Positions 55,061-64,000 are shown, numbered from the stretch's first letter. The stretch: 64,000 nt of DNA from Thermophagus xiamenensis (GCF_900112795.1 NZ_FONA01000012.1:1-64000), one strand, 5' to 3'. Notes: generated by a model not told the origin, from the sequence alone. A program made the numbers and translations.

Positions 55061-55500
55061 TCCTTCTAAGGAATAACAGTAAATGATTACCATTATCAAT
55101 ACCATATCCTTCTAAGGATATAGAGTAAATGATTACCATCACAAACATTATGTCCTTTAGAGGATATAGGGTAAATGATTATAATCACCAATATCATTTC
55201 CTTCTAAGGATATAGGGTAAATGATTACCATCACAAACATTATGTCCTTTAGAGGATATAGGGTAAATGATTATAATCACCAATATCATATCCTTCTAAG
55301 GATATAGAGTAAATGATTACCATCACAAACATTATGTCCTTTAGAGGATATAGGGTAAATGATTACCATCACAAACATCATATCCTTTAGAGGATATAGA
55401 GTAAATGATTATAATCACTAATACCATATCCTTTAGAGGATATAGGGGGAATGATTCCCATCATCAATACCATATCCTTCTAAGGATATATTTTTAATCA
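55061..55500. repeat. 46-bp tandem array of palindromic units
   Basis: Units begin at 55061 and every 46 bp to 55475, with no length drift (nine full units and a partial tenth). Two half-types alternate irregularly: TCCTTCTAAGGATATAG and TCCTTTAGAGGATATAG, each followed by a TAAATGATT segment. Most units carry a stem such as ATATCCTT / AAGGATAT, and the second half alternates between ATGATTACCATCACAAACAT and ATGATTATAATCACCAATAT (TGATTATAATCA is a perfect palindrome). Edge units are more diverged than the centre. There is no coding frame, no spacers and no nearby nuclease gene. Confidence 0.95.
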
Positions 55501-55679
55501 TTCAAATAAGATGGCTTTAATCCTTTAAAGTATTGAACCAGGGTAATAAGAATAAACGGGAATCGCTATTTATAATTTTACAGATTGATGATATTTAGCG
55601 GAATAAAGGGGTTGCCCACCATAAATGACCCCGATATAAAGTTTAAATTGAATAGAAACAATAATTTAGATGAATTGTA

Positions 55680-55790
55680 AATAACTGAAACGGGCATGGC
55701 AACCTTTGCCATAAAAGAGCTTGTATTAAAAGACAAAGGCAGAAGGGTAATTTATCAATTATATGATTGCGTGAAGGGTGGTTATCCTTA
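55680..55790 (-). repeat. Interspersed repeat copy, reverse orientation
   Basis: Read on the minus strand: CTTCTGCCTTTGTC, TTTTAATACAAGCTC, the hairpin ATGGCAAAGGTTGCCAT, then GCCCGTTTCAG. The long stem part is mostly lost. The stretch 55501-55951 holds no gene other than this. Confidence 0.7.
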
Positions 55791-55926
55791 TTTAACGGGT
55801 CTGTGGGTATGAAGAAAAAGAAAGCAACAATACCCATTTAATGGTTTAGAGGTATTTATTGAATCGGGTTGAAAACTTAATTTTATTCATCAAGTCTGAA
55901 GATTTTTTCGTATCCATGTTTTACAT

Positions 55927-55934
55927 TAGTTTTG
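55927..55934 (+). promoter_or_regulatory. Candidate -7 box of the BFD-like gene
   Basis: TAGTTTTG fits TAnnTTTG and lies 18 bases before the start codon, giving a very short leader. Confidence 0.4.
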
Positions 55935-55951
55935 TAAAAAAATAAAAGACG

Positions 55952-56158
55952 ATGGATTTCGAAAATAATGATTTTGTATGTCGGCATCTTCAGCTAACGA
56001 AAAAGGATATTGTAAGAGCCATTCGTGAGAAAAATTTAAGCACCTTTGATGAAATACAAGACGAAACCGATGCCGCTACCGTTTGTGGTTCCTGCGCCGC
56101 TGACATTGAAGCTATCCTCGAAGAAGAGTTGCGAAAGCGAACATCAGAGAAGGGATGA
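55952..56158 (+). CDS. Small BFD-like [2Fe-2S]-binding domain protein
   Basis: A 68-residue protein with the helix-turn-helix BFD fold (LTKKDIVRAIREKNLSTFDE). Classic family members bind [2Fe-2S] with Cys-x-Cys near the start and Cys-x-x-Cys later. Here the later pair is present (VCGSCAADIEAI, Cys45 and Cys48), but the first pair reads Cys10-Arg-His12, so a His may replace one Cys, or the cluster may be lost. Role is unknown; relatives act in iron release, nitrite reduction or cluster assembly. Its last 15 bases overlap the end of queA on the other strand. Confidence 0.75.
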   Translation: MDFENNDFVCRHLQLTKKDIVRAIREKNLSTFDEIQDETDAATVCGSCAADIEAILEEELRKRTSEKG

Positions 56159-57349
56159 TTTCCACAGAAGTGACGAGTCACCATAGCTGAGAAATCGGTA
56201 ATTATTTTTTAAGGCATGGGAATAGATTCTCTTCCATTCATCGCCCACCAAAGCGGCAATGAGTAATAATAACGTACTTTTGGGTTGGTGAAAATTGGTC
56301 ACTATAGCATCAATGGATTTTATTTGATAACCCGGTGCAATGATGATTGCTGTGGACCCTTCGAAATGAGTCTTTCCACTCCTTTCTGTCGATTCAATGA
56401 GGTTTTCCAATGCTTCTTCAAAGCGAAGGTTGCTTTTTAAATGATAAGGGGTCCATTGACCTATGTGGTGAAAAGGTTGATTTAAGTGGCATAAGACACC
56501 GGCCCAATAAAGTGACTCCAAAGTTCTAAGAGAGGTGGTGCCCACTGCTATTCTAATTCCTTTGTGCCTTTGAATATTTTTTAATGTTTCCAGGGAAATC
56601 CGGAAATGTTCAGTGTGCATCTCATGGTCGGCAACATTTTCGCTTTTAACCGGACGGAAAGTTCCTGCACCCACATGCAAGGTGAGGGTTTGTATCGAAA
56701 CCCCGTTTTTTTTCATTCGGTTAATTACATTGTCAGTAAAATGTAGTCCTGCGGTTGGGGCTGCTACCGACCCTTTTTCTTTTGAATAAACGGTTTGATA
56801 ACGTACGGTATCAATTTCTTCTGAATCTCGATTCAGATATGGTGGAATGGGGGTTTTACCCATGTAGTCCATCAGTTCGGAGAAAGTAAAGTTCGGGTTA
56901 TTCCATTTAAAGCGAATGGCAAAACCTTCCTGAGTTTTATTTACTTTTTCCGCTGACAGGTGTATTGGCGCTTGTCCGTTTTGAATTATTGTTTCCAGGG
57001 GTCCTTCTTTCCATTTTTTAAGGTTGCCTACCATGCAATTCCAGACGACCTCTTTATTTTGTGCAAAAGCCGAGGTTAATTCAAAAGGTTCGATGGGTTC
57101 AAGGCAAAAAATTTCTATCCGGGCTCCGGTCGATTTTTTAAACGGTAGTCGTGCCCTTATAACCTTAGTGTTATTAAAAATCATCATCGTATTAGCCGGC
57201 AGCAGCTCAGGTAATTGGGAAAATACATGGTCACTGATTTTTCCTTCTTTATAATATAATAATTTTGATTGGTCACGTTCGGGAAGAGGATATTTGGCAA
57301 TTCTTTCTTCCGGTAAGTCGTAATCAAAGTTTTTAATGGAAATGTCCAT
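56144..57349 (-). CDS. queA: S-adenosylmethionine:tRNA ribosyltransferase-isomerase
   Basis: A 401-residue enzyme that adds the epoxycyclopentanediol ring to preQ1 in tRNA during queuosine synthesis. I chose Met at 57349 because the protein then starts MDISIKNFDYDLPEERIAKY, the family opening; the longer frame to 57415 adds a non-conserved leader. Motifs are LLPANTMMIFNNTKVIRARL, IPPYLNRDSEEIDTVRYQTVY, GSVAAPTAGLHFT, LHVGAGTFRPVKSENVADHEMHTE and TNFHQPKSTLLLLIAALVG. Its C-terminus overlaps a convergent gene. Confidence 0.95.
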   Translation of the reverse strand: MDISIKNFDYDLPEERIAKYPLPERDQSKLLYYKEGKISDHVFSQLPELLPANTMMIFNNTKVIRARLPFKKSTGARIEIFCLEPIEPFELTSAFAQNKEVVWNCMVGNLKKWKEGPLETIIQNGQAPIHLSAEKVNKTQEGFAIRFKWNNPNFTFSELMDYMGKTPIPPYLNRDSEEIDTVRYQTVYSKEKGSVAAPTAGLHFTDNVINRMKKNGVSIQTLTLHVGAGTFRPVKSENVADHEMHTEHFRISLETLKNIQRHKGIRIAVGTTSLRTLESLYWAGVLCHLNQPFHHIGQWTPYHLKSNLRFEEALENLIESTERSGKTHFEGSTAIIIAPGYQIKSIDAIVTNFHQPKSTLLLLIAALVGDEWKRIYSHALKNNYRFLSYGDSSLLWKSSLL

Positions 57350-57555
57350 TCTTAAATGATTTATAAAAATTATAATTGTTTTATGACAGAGACCCTTTGG
57401 TGAAAAACTATTCAAATTTTATACGGGTTGTCGGATTTTAAAAACCTTATTGACCACCTTTCTAAAAATTTAATTTTCAACAAAACGACAAATTTAGGGA
57501 TTTTCGGGAAACTGGAGTAAATGCACGGATTGTTTAAACGGTCGGGTGTTTTTTT

Positions 57556-57563
57556 TACCTTTG
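57556..57563 (+). promoter_or_regulatory. Candidate -7 box of the Smr gene
   Basis: TACCTTTG fits TAnnTTTG and lies 25 bases before the start codon. A TTG at about 57530 is a possible, somewhat distant -33 element. Confidence 0.45.
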
Positions 57564-57588
57564 CATCTTTAAGTAAAGTAAAACTTTT

Positions 57589-58650
57589 ATGAAGAAAAAA
57601 GATATTAGACCAGGCGATAAAGTTAGATTTTTGAATGATGTAGGGGGAGGGGAAGTTACACGCATCGATGGTAAGGTGGTTTATGTTATCGATGAAATAG
57701 GTTTTGAAGTTCCCGTTCCGGTATCAGAGGTGGTAGTAGTTGAACGCAAAGCCGAAGATAATAGACCCCAGGTTGAGACTACGGCACCGGATACTGTAAG
57801 TAACGATAATTCTACAATTTCTCATCCCGAATCGTCAGAAGAAGAATTACCATATATTGACCCTCGGCATGACGATTTTAATCCAAGATTTTATTTGGCA
57901 TTTACTCCGACAAACCCTGGAGATAATGAGCAAAAAGTTGATTTTTATCTAGTTAATGATAGTAACTTTTATTGTTTTTATCTCATTACAGAAACCGGTG
58001 AAAACGGTTTGGCTCAAGAACTATTTAGTGGGGCTATTCATCCTAACACTAAAGAATTTATTCAGGCATTTTCAGCCGCAAATATGGATGTTAACTGGCA
58101 CGTGCAATTGATTTTGTTTAGAAAAGATAAACCGTTCCGACTTTTCGAACCGGTAAATGAGTTGATTAAAATCCGTGCCAATAAATTTTTCCGAGACAAT
58201 GCCTTTAAAAGCAATGATTTTTTTGATAGGAAAGCGGTTCTAATTTCTGTTATTAAGAATGAACTTGAACGAAGGTTGGAAAGTTTATCGAAAAAAGAGA
58301 CACAGCAAATCATTAAGGAAAAAGAAGCTAAAACTGAGAAAACGGTTTCTTCAAAAAAGCAAAAACGACCTGATATTATTGAAGTTGACCTACATATTCA
58401 TGAGCTATTGGATGATACCCGAGGGTTATCCAATTCAGAAATGCTTAAAATTCAATTGGATAAATTTCATGAAGTAATGGAGGAGTATCAAAAAATTAAG
58501 GGACAAAAAATTGTTTTTATTCATGGTGTTGGTAATGGAACTTTGAAACATGAGATTCGGCGTCAGTTAAATACCAGATATAAAAAACACAGCTTCCAGG
58601 ATGCTTCCTTCAGAGAATATGGATATGGTGCTACCCTGGTGATTATTTAG
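57589..58650 (+). CDS. DUF2027 and Smr-domain protein
   Basis: A 353-residue protein. The first 50 residues form a KOW/SH3-like barrel (DIRPGDKVRFLNDVGGGEVTR). The middle beta-domain (DPRHDDFNPRFYLAFTPTNP to about 210) is the DUF2027 core, followed by a Lys/Glu-rich linker (about 240-258). The C-terminal Smr domain (about 265-353) keeps IIEVDLHIHEL and IVFIHGVGNGTLKHEIRRQL, the HGxGxGxL nuclease-like signature. Smr domains bind or nick nucleic acids in recombination, or act on stalled ribosomes; which applies here is not known. A full-length interspersed repeat starts 135 bases downstream. Confidence 0.88.
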   Translation: MKKKDIRPGDKVRFLNDVGGGEVTRIDGKVVYVIDEIGFEVPVPVSEVVVVERKAEDNRPQVETTAPDTVSNDNSTISHPESSEEELPYIDPRHDDFNPRFYLAFTPTNPGDNEQKVDFYLVNDSNFYCFYLITETGENGLAQELFSGAIHPNTKEFIQAFSAANMDVNWHVQLILFRKDKPFRLFEPVNELIKIRANKFFRDNAFKSNDFFDRKAVLISVIKNELERRLESLSKKETQQIIKEKEAKTEKTVSSKKQKRPDIIEVDLHIHELLDDTRGLSNSEMLKIQLDKFHEVMEEYQKIKGQKIVFIHGVGNGTLKHEIRRQLNTRYKKHSFQDASFREYGYGATLVII

Positions 58651-58784
58651 CACTTTAGGTTAAATATTCAATCTGTTTTTTCTTTTTAATGCCCATCAGG
58701 CCAAACCGCCATTATATTTGTGCAGGTTTCCCTATTGGGCAGAACTTTTTTTAGGAATTTAATTGTTGTTTCTTTATTTTTCAT

Positions 58785-58995
58785 TCGTATAAATTTACTT
58801 ACTTCGTTGATACACTGCTTCTTATAAGTAGTCGTTAGTGGTTAGTCGTTAGTTATTTTATACTAACCACTTGTTAACTAATGACTAATCACTTCTTCTG
58901 CCTTCTGCCTGTGCACTTCTGCCTTTGTCTTTTATACATGTCCTTTTGTGGCAACAGCCGCCATGCTCGTTTTATCCGTACAAAATTTACTTATG
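58785..58995 (+). repeat. Full-length copy of the interspersed repeat
   Basis: One unit in the same orientation and block order as 21135-21733: TCGTATAAATTTACTTAC, GTGGTTAGTCGTTAGTTAT, TTGTTAACTAATGACTAATC, CTGTGCACTTCTGCC, TTTTATACATGTCC, the hairpin TGGCAACAGCCGCCA and CATGCTCGTTTTATCC. It is closest to unit 1 of the tandem cluster although 37 kb away. Confidence 0.9.
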
Positions 58996-59613
58996 TAATT
59001 GTTTTAGTGTTAATTATATTTAATGTACAGCCCTTAATGCACTAATGGGAAAATAATTCAACTCGCAATCATAAGATTGAAAAATACCCCTTCTGCAGGT
59101 GCACTTCTATCAATGTTTTTTAATCATGTTTTTAATGTGATAAATATTTTTCTTCTGTAAGATTATGTTTGTTTTCTGACTTTTGTCAGTGATTTTGGTG
59201 TTTGACCAACAGCCTGAAAATGATGATAAATTGATAAAAAAGACGGTTAAAAGTAAATTATTGAAAGTCTATTTTTTGATTTTAACGCTGCACGAAACCC
59301 TGAATTATTCTGTCCATTGAAACAATGAATGGATTGAATGCGTACAAAATAACAATTAAAATTTAGAGCGTTTCTAAATTGTATAACATAAGCCTTTAAT
59401 TTCATTTTATAAAATTTGAATTAATTCGGTAGTAATTTTAATTAACTTATTGTAATTCAATTTAATTTGCGCTGAATATATCTGCCTAAAGGGCCATAAT
59501 TCCAATTAATTAATTAAACTATTGTATCGATTTGGCCTGATGGCAAAAATTGGATATTGCATTAGTATGATAAATTCTTATTGTAAAAGTATTTGAGAGA
59601 AATTAAATAAATA
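58996..59613. other. Gene-poor stretch with a partial repeat
   Basis: No gene. A decayed repeat fragment occurs at 59090-59150 (CTTCTGCAGGTGCACTTCT, then AATCATGTTTTTAATGTG), matching the middle of the 198-bp unit. The rest is AT-rich without a recognisable structure. Confidence 0.5.
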
Positions 59614-59621
59614 TATTTTTG
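59592..59621 (+). promoter_or_regulatory. Promoter of the giant repeat protein
   Basis: TTTG at 59592-59595 and TATTTTTG at 59614-59621 are 18 bp apart, a good match to the Bacteroidota promoter pattern. The leader is about 60 bases. Confidence 0.55.
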
Positions 59622-59683
59622 CTTATTAATGACCTTGAATAAGATGATAAGGTTAGGACGCAGATAACCCTAAACTAAATATT

Positions 59684-62600
59684 ATGAGTAGAGGTTTACA
59701 GTCTTTCGCTTTTTTGTTGGTTTGTTTATTCTTGCTGTCAGGCAATGATTTATTGGGGCAGGGAAGAGATACAGGAAGCCAAAATGATGTTAAACAGGAC
59801 CTAATACCTATTTTGCTTGGATTAAAAGCGAAAATTTCAGATATTGATGATGCTTATTGTTCAAATGGTGCCCCTGATGAAATATATCCTGATCCAGAAT
59901 TAATTCCTGATTGGGCTGATACTATTGTATGGGGAGTATACACTGTAGTGGGGGGTACAATTGAAGAGGTTGTCCATACCAATTGGTTTAAGCCAATTGG
60001 GAACGGTCGTAATACCGGGATTGAGTTTTATCCGGATTCTGTGGAAGATGAATATTTAGACATAGTAGATATTTGGTTTAGAGGTACATTTAGACAAAAA
60101 GGAAGTGGTGAAATTAAGTCAATTACCGATTATACCGTTGTTTATAAAAGTGCCACACCATTTGTATTTGGGAGTGATGATGAGATTTGTAGTTCAGAAA
60201 GCGCAACATTGATTTTGGAACAAACAGAGAGTGCTTTTTTATATTCACTTTATAGGGATGACGGAAGTGGTTTTAATTTAATTCCCGAATTTTCCGATAT
60301 TCAGGTAATTAACGGTGGGCCTCTAGAATTTAATGTTAGCCAGTCAGGAACGTATGCTGTAAGTGCTGTTCGCAAAAATTCACCTCCCGAATGTATTTCC
60401 TGGATGAATGGTAATCCGGTGGTCACTGTATATCCCAATCCTGTTCCTGATCCACAATCCAATGGTCCGGTTTGTCAAAATGAAGATATTCAGCTGTTTG
60501 ACGGAAATCCTGCCGTTGACGGCTATGTTTATACCTGGTATGGGCCAGGATTGCCCTCTAGTGGTCAAACCGGTCATTCCATTACTGTATCTGATCCCTC
60601 AGTGGTCGGAAATGCGGGAACTTATGATTATGATCTTACCATTATTGATACTAATAATCCTTCCAACTGTGAAGCTACCAGATCGGTAAGTGTGACGGTA
60701 AATGAGGGACCTGTTGCCACACCTACTATTTCGCCCACTGAAGTTTGTGAAGGTGCAACCATAACAATTAATGCTAATGCAAGTGGAGGCACAGCACCTT
60801 ATTCTTATACATGGTCAACAGCTGATAATCCTTCCTTTACATCTGTTGATCAGCCCTCTATAACAATTAATCCTACTACGCTTGATGATGATGGAGATGT
60901 CTATACTGTTGTTGTAACAGATGCAAACGGGTGTACTTCAGAGGCAACAAATGCACCGGCCTTAATTGTAAATGATGTCCCGGAAGTAACGATAACCGGA
61001 CCGAGTGAAGTGTGTGAAAGGTATACGGCCACCTATACAGCGAATGTAACGGGAAGTGGAAGTTACACCTATCAGTGGCAATTGGATGGAGTTGACATTC
61101 CAGGTGCCACAGGGTCGACCTTAAGTTATGATGCATCTGGTTTACCTTCGGTAGGTAGCCATACCATAAGTGTAATTGTCGTAGATAATTCATCCACCGC
61201 ACATTGTACCACCAGTGCCAGTTTGCTTTTGGAAGTATATGATACACCGGAAGTAAGTATAAATGAAGGTGACCAGGAGATATGTGAAGATGGGACCGTA
61301 ACCTATACCGCCACAGTGATAGGAAGCAGTGGTACTTATAATCATAAGTGGTATATAGATGGAACAGAAATACCAGGTGAGACCACTACGACACTTAATC
61401 TTGATGCAACTGCAATAAGTAGTCTGGGAGTTGGGACTCATACAGTGGTGATAGAAGTAACAGATCCTTCAAGCCCATTGAGTTGTAGTGAAACCGCCAG
61501 TGTACAGCTGACGATTAATGATGTTCCGGAAGTAACGATAACCGGACCGAGTGAATTGTGTGAAGGTAGTTCAGTCACCTATACGGCCAATGTAACGGGA
61601 AGTGGGAGTTACACCTATCAGTGGCAATTGGATGGAGTTGACATTCCAGGCGCCACAGGGTCGACCTTAAGTTATGATGCATCTGGTTTACCTTCGGTAG
61701 GTAGCCATACCATAAGTGTTATTGTCGTAGATAATTCATACACTGCACATTGTACCTCCAGTGCCAGTTTGCTTTTGGAAGTATATGATACCCCTGTAGT
61801 AACGATAGATGAGGGTGACCAGTCAGTATGTGAAGATGGAAGTGTCAGCTTCACGGCGAATGCTACCGGTAGTGGAGCACTAAATTATAAATGGTCAATA
61901 GACGGGACCGAGTTGATTGGGGAGACAGGTTCTGTACTTAACTTAGATGCTGTTGCGTTAAGTGGCTTAAGTATAGGCGACCATACAGTAACAGTGGAGG
62001 TTACCGATACCTCAAGTCCGTTGAGTTGTAGCGCTAGTGCGAGTGCACAGCTGACTATCAATGAAATACCTTCGCTTTCACCTATTCCGGCACAAACTGT
62101 ATGTGAAGATGCTGCAAATGCGATTTTCATTGCTGACGATTTGGGTAGCGGTTATTCTTATGAATGGAGTTATAATGGACACGTTATTAGTGGTGAGACA
62201 GGTACTTCTCTCACCATTGAAAATTCTAACTTCCCGCCGGTTGGAGATACCTATCCTGTTTCTGTTACAGTTACGAATAATTTAACAGGTTGTTTTACAG
62301 TTATAAACACTAATTTGTCTGTTAATTCTCTTCCTACCGTTAATCTTGACGATGCTTCCACTTGTGATGGACAAGACATAACCATAACGGCTACAGCCTC
62401 GGGAGGGAGTGGTAATTATGTTAATTATATTTGGTATGATGAATTAGGAAATGTAATTTCCAGTGGTCCTTCGAATGAGTTAACGCTTACCGGCAGTGAT
62501 GTTGAGCTTGCCAATAACGGGGCAACTTTTAGTGTTGTTGTTGAAGATGATAATGGTTGTCAAAGTGCACCTGATGATATGACGTTGACAGTCAATGAAA

Positions 62601-64000
62601 ATCCGACAGTAACCATAAATTCCGGGGAAACGTCAAAGGATATTTGTGGAGGTGCCGAATTGAAGTTGGAAGCTTATGCTACAGGTGGAAGTGGTACATC
62701 GTATTCTTATGAATGGCTCTTGCCAAACGGAACTACGATGACCGGTAACGAAATTACGATTCCGTCTGTTTTATTTTCTGAACATAACGGCACTTATTCA
62801 GTAACAGTTTCAGATGATGCTACGTCTTGTTCTGCAACTGCTCAAATAGAGGTTAATGTTATAGAAATAACACCTGTACTTGATGCTTCAGCAACAAGTG
62901 TTTGCGAAAATGATAAGGAGATAACATTTACTGCATCCGGAGGTGAACAATACGAATTCTTCAGATTTGACAGTCAGGCAGGTACATGGAGTTCAGTACA
63001 AGGACCTGACACTCAAAATATTTTAGTTACGGATGAGCTAAATGATGGCGACCGCGTTTATGTTGAAGTTTATGAAAACGGATGTAGTGCCCTGTCGGAT
63101 ACATTGGATATCACTGTTCATGGATTGCCGGTGATAAACTCTATTACTAACAACAGTCCTCTCTGTGCAGGCAGCTCATTGAATCTGTCTGTTGAAGCAT
63201 CTGGGACAAATCCACTTACATATTTTTGGAGTGGTCCGAACAGTTTCGCAAGTGGTCAGAGGGAACCATCGATAGCTAATATTGCCAAAGAAGATGAAGG
63301 TGAATATGTAGTTGTTGTTACTGATGGAAACGGTTGTAAAATAGATACATCAACAACTGTTGTTGTTAACAGTCTTGTTATTGATACTATTAGTAACACC
63401 GGGCCGGTTTTTGTAGGTGAAGATGTTACTTTGTCGGTTAATGTTTCAGGAGGTATTGAACCATATGAATTTAATTGGGAAGGTCCAAATGGTTTTAGTA
63501 GTAAAGCCGCCGATACGACCATTACCAATGTCTCTATAGCTGACTCAGGGAATTATGTAGTTAACATAATAGACGACATAGGATGTTCCGTTTCTGATAC
63601 TACCCTGGTTGTCGTGCTAGAAAAAGTTGCTGTGCCGGATGTTCGGGTAATGAATTCATCTTATTGTGAGGGAGAATCTGGTGCAGATGTTGAAGTTATT
63701 AACCCTCAAAATGGAGTTACATATGAAATAGTAGATGGTTCGGGAACATCTTATTATTCAGTTGTTTATGATGGCTCTATTCCCGTTATATGGAATGTTG
63801 TGGGTAATGCCCCACCAGCAGGTACCATTTATAGGATTAAGGCTTATCGTGCTGAACTTGTATCTGAATTTGAATTAAGCGATACCTTTACTGTGGTTGA
63901 ATATCCTCTTCCGGAGGTTGATACAATGACTATCAATGGTAAGATTATTCCTGCATCGGGCGATAGTGTTGTTACTCACTGTAATGCCGGTGTCGGATAT
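59684..64000 (+). CDS. Giant secreted Ig/PKD-like repeat protein (partial at window end)
   Basis: An open frame of 1439 codons runs off the window with no stop. A signal peptide (SFAFLLVCLFLLSGNDLLGQ) is followed by a unique region to about residue 165 and then about 13 beta-sandwich repeats of 80-95 residues. Repeats open with a Cys motif (EVCEGATITINA, EICEDGTVTYTA, PVCQNEDIQLF, PLCAGSSLNLSV) and often close with a Cys before the linker (NGCTSEAT, LSCSETAS). Such proteins in Bacteroidota are surface adhesins or gliding-associated proteins, usually exported by the type IX system through a C-terminal signal; that end is outside the window. Two repeats are almost identical at the DNA level. 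Confidence 0.85.
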   Translation, partial: MSRGLQSFAFLLVCLFLLSGNDLLGQGRDTGSQNDVKQDLIPILLGLKAKISDIDDAYCSNGAPDEIYPDPELIPDWADTIVWGVYTVVGGTIEEVVHTNWFKPIGNGRNTGIEFYPDSVEDEYLDIVDIWFRGTFRQKGSGEIKSITDYTVVYKSATPFVFGSDDEICSSESATLILEQTESAFLYSLYRDDGSGFNLIPEFSDIQVINGGPLEFNVSQSGTYAVSAVRKNSPPECISWMNGNPVVTVYPNPVPDPQSNGPVCQNEDIQLFDGNPAVDGYVYTWYGPGLPSSGQTGHSITVSDPSVVGNAGTYDYDLTIIDTNNPSNCEATRSVSVTVNEGPVATPTISPTEVCEGATITINANASGGTAPYSYTWSTADNPSFTSVDQPSITINPTTLDDDGDVYTVVVTDANGCTSEATNAPALIVNDVPEVTITGPSEVCERYTATYTANVTGSGSYTYQWQLDGVDIPGATGSTLSYDASGLPSVGSHTISVIVVDNSSTAHCTTSASLLLEVYDTPEVSINEGDQEICEDGTVTYTATVIGSSGTYNHKWYIDGTEIPGETTTTLNLDATAISSLGVGTHTVVIEVTDPSSPLSCSETASVQLTINDVPEVTITGPSELCEGSSVTYTANVTGSGSYTYQWQLDGVDIPGATGSTLSYDASGLPSVGSHTISVIVVDNSYTAHCTSSASLLLEVYDTPVVTIDEGDQSVCEDGSVSFTANATGSGALNYKWSIDGTELIGETGSVLNLDAVALSGLSIGDHTVTVEVTDTSSPLSCSASASAQLTINEIPSLSPIPAQTVCEDAANAIFIADDLGSGYSYEWSYNGHVISGETGTSLTIENSNFPPVGDTYPVSVTVTNNLTGCFTVINTNLSVNSLPTVNLDDASTCDGQDITITATASGGSGNYVNYIWYDELGNVISSGPSNELTLTGSDVELANNGATFSVVVEDDNGCQSAPDDMTLTVNENPTVTINSGETSKDICGGAELKLEAYATGGSGTSYSYEWLLPNGTTMTGNEITIPSVLFSEHNGTYSVTVSDDATSCSATAQIEVNVIEITPVLDASATSVCENDKEITFTASGGEQYEFFRFDSQAGTWSSVQGPDTQNILVTDELNDGDRVYVEVYENGCSALSDTLDITVHGLPVINSITNNSPLCAGSSLNLSVEASGTNPLTYFWSGPNSFASGQREPSIANIAKEDEGEYVVVVTDGNGCKIDTSTTVVVNSLVIDTISNTGPVFVGEDVTLSVNVSGGIEPYEFNWEGPNGFSSKAADTTITNVSIADSGNYVVNIIDDIGCSVSDTTLVVVLEKVAVPDVRVMNSSYCEGESGADVEVINPQNGVTYEIVDGSGTSYYSVVYDGSIPVIWNVVGNAPPAGTIYRIKAYRAELVSEFELSDTFTVVEYPLPEVDTMTINGKIIPASGDSVVTHCNAGVGY
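60971..61246 (+). repeat. Segmental duplication in the repeat protein, copy 1
   Basis: This 276-bp stretch matches 61517-61792 almost exactly, offset by 546 bp (182 codons, two Ig-like domains). The main difference is a short block after the Cys (ERYTATYTA versus EGSSVTYTA), which looks like a one-base insertion compensated a few codons later. Confidence 0.85.
61517..61792 (+). repeat. Segmental duplication in the repeat protein, copy 2
   Basis: Partner of 60971-61246. The intervening and following domains (VSINEGDQEICED and VTIDEGDQSVCED) are also related to each other, so the unit of duplication is a pair of domains. Confidence 0.85.

Noticed and set aside
55061-55500. CRISPR array
   Set aside because: The repeats abut with no unique spacers; the whole 46-bp period is repeated sequence, and no cas gene is present.
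60876-61247. His/Leu-rich 123-codon minus-strand ORF
   Set aside because: Antisense shadow of the giant repeat protein; its periodicity reflects the repeats of the real gene.

Overview
The window looks like a chromosomal segment of an AT-rich, polysaccharide-degrading member of the Bacteroidota. The markers are a SusC/SusD pair, an intact Bacteroides-aerotolerance (Bat) operon, a gliding-type GldF/GldG protein, a large repeat-rich secreted adhesin, and promoter elements of the Bacteroidota type (TAnnTTTG around -7). A marine or sediment lineage such as Marinilabiliales/Prolixibacteraceae is plausible, but that is inference. No rRNA, tRNA or CRISPR array was found.

Region 1 (1-16060) is accessory. 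A decayed IS3-family transposase lies at the left edge. It is followed by a polysaccharide-utilisation locus: susC, susD, a terminator, a dead IS66 transposase and IS21-like end repeats, and then five secreted or lipoprotein glycosidases (GH43, GH2, GH105, a double GH43, GH16). The enzyme mix best fits type II arabinogalactan, a beta-1,3-galactan backbone with arabinose and glucuronate side groups. A 65-bp sequence carrying two half-sites exactly 21 bp apart occurs ahead of susC and again ahead of the glycosidase genes, and probably ties the two halves to one AraC-type regulator.

Region 2 (16100-38050) is mostly housekeeping: dnaN, a gldF-gldG fusion, lpxB, a small membrane protein, surE, pheT, a GntR regulator with galK and galT (galactose entry, fitting the galactan locus), purL, a ferredoxin/flavodoxin-NADP reductase-like gene, ppk1 and tdh.

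Region 3 (38200-45770) holds a DUF6132-like membrane protein, a secreted unknown protein, a cobalamin riboswitch that controls a BtuF-BtuC-BtuD uptake operon, and htpG.

Region 4 (45980-54820) is the Bat operon on the minus strand: moxR, DUF58, a membrane protein, batA, batB, batC, batD, batE.

Region 5 (54821-64000) contains a 46-bp tandem array of palindromes (about 9.5 units), a small BFD-like iron-sulfur protein with an unusual ligand set, queA, a DUF2027-Smr protein, a 1-kb gene-poor stretch and the start of a giant Ig/PKD-like repeat protein that runs off the window.

The least explained signals are an interspersed family of about 200-bp structured repeats (three tandem copies at 21135-21733, others near 38050, 55690 and 58785, and decayed copies elsewhere), the 46-bp array, and the two matched operator-like regions of the polysaccharide locus.
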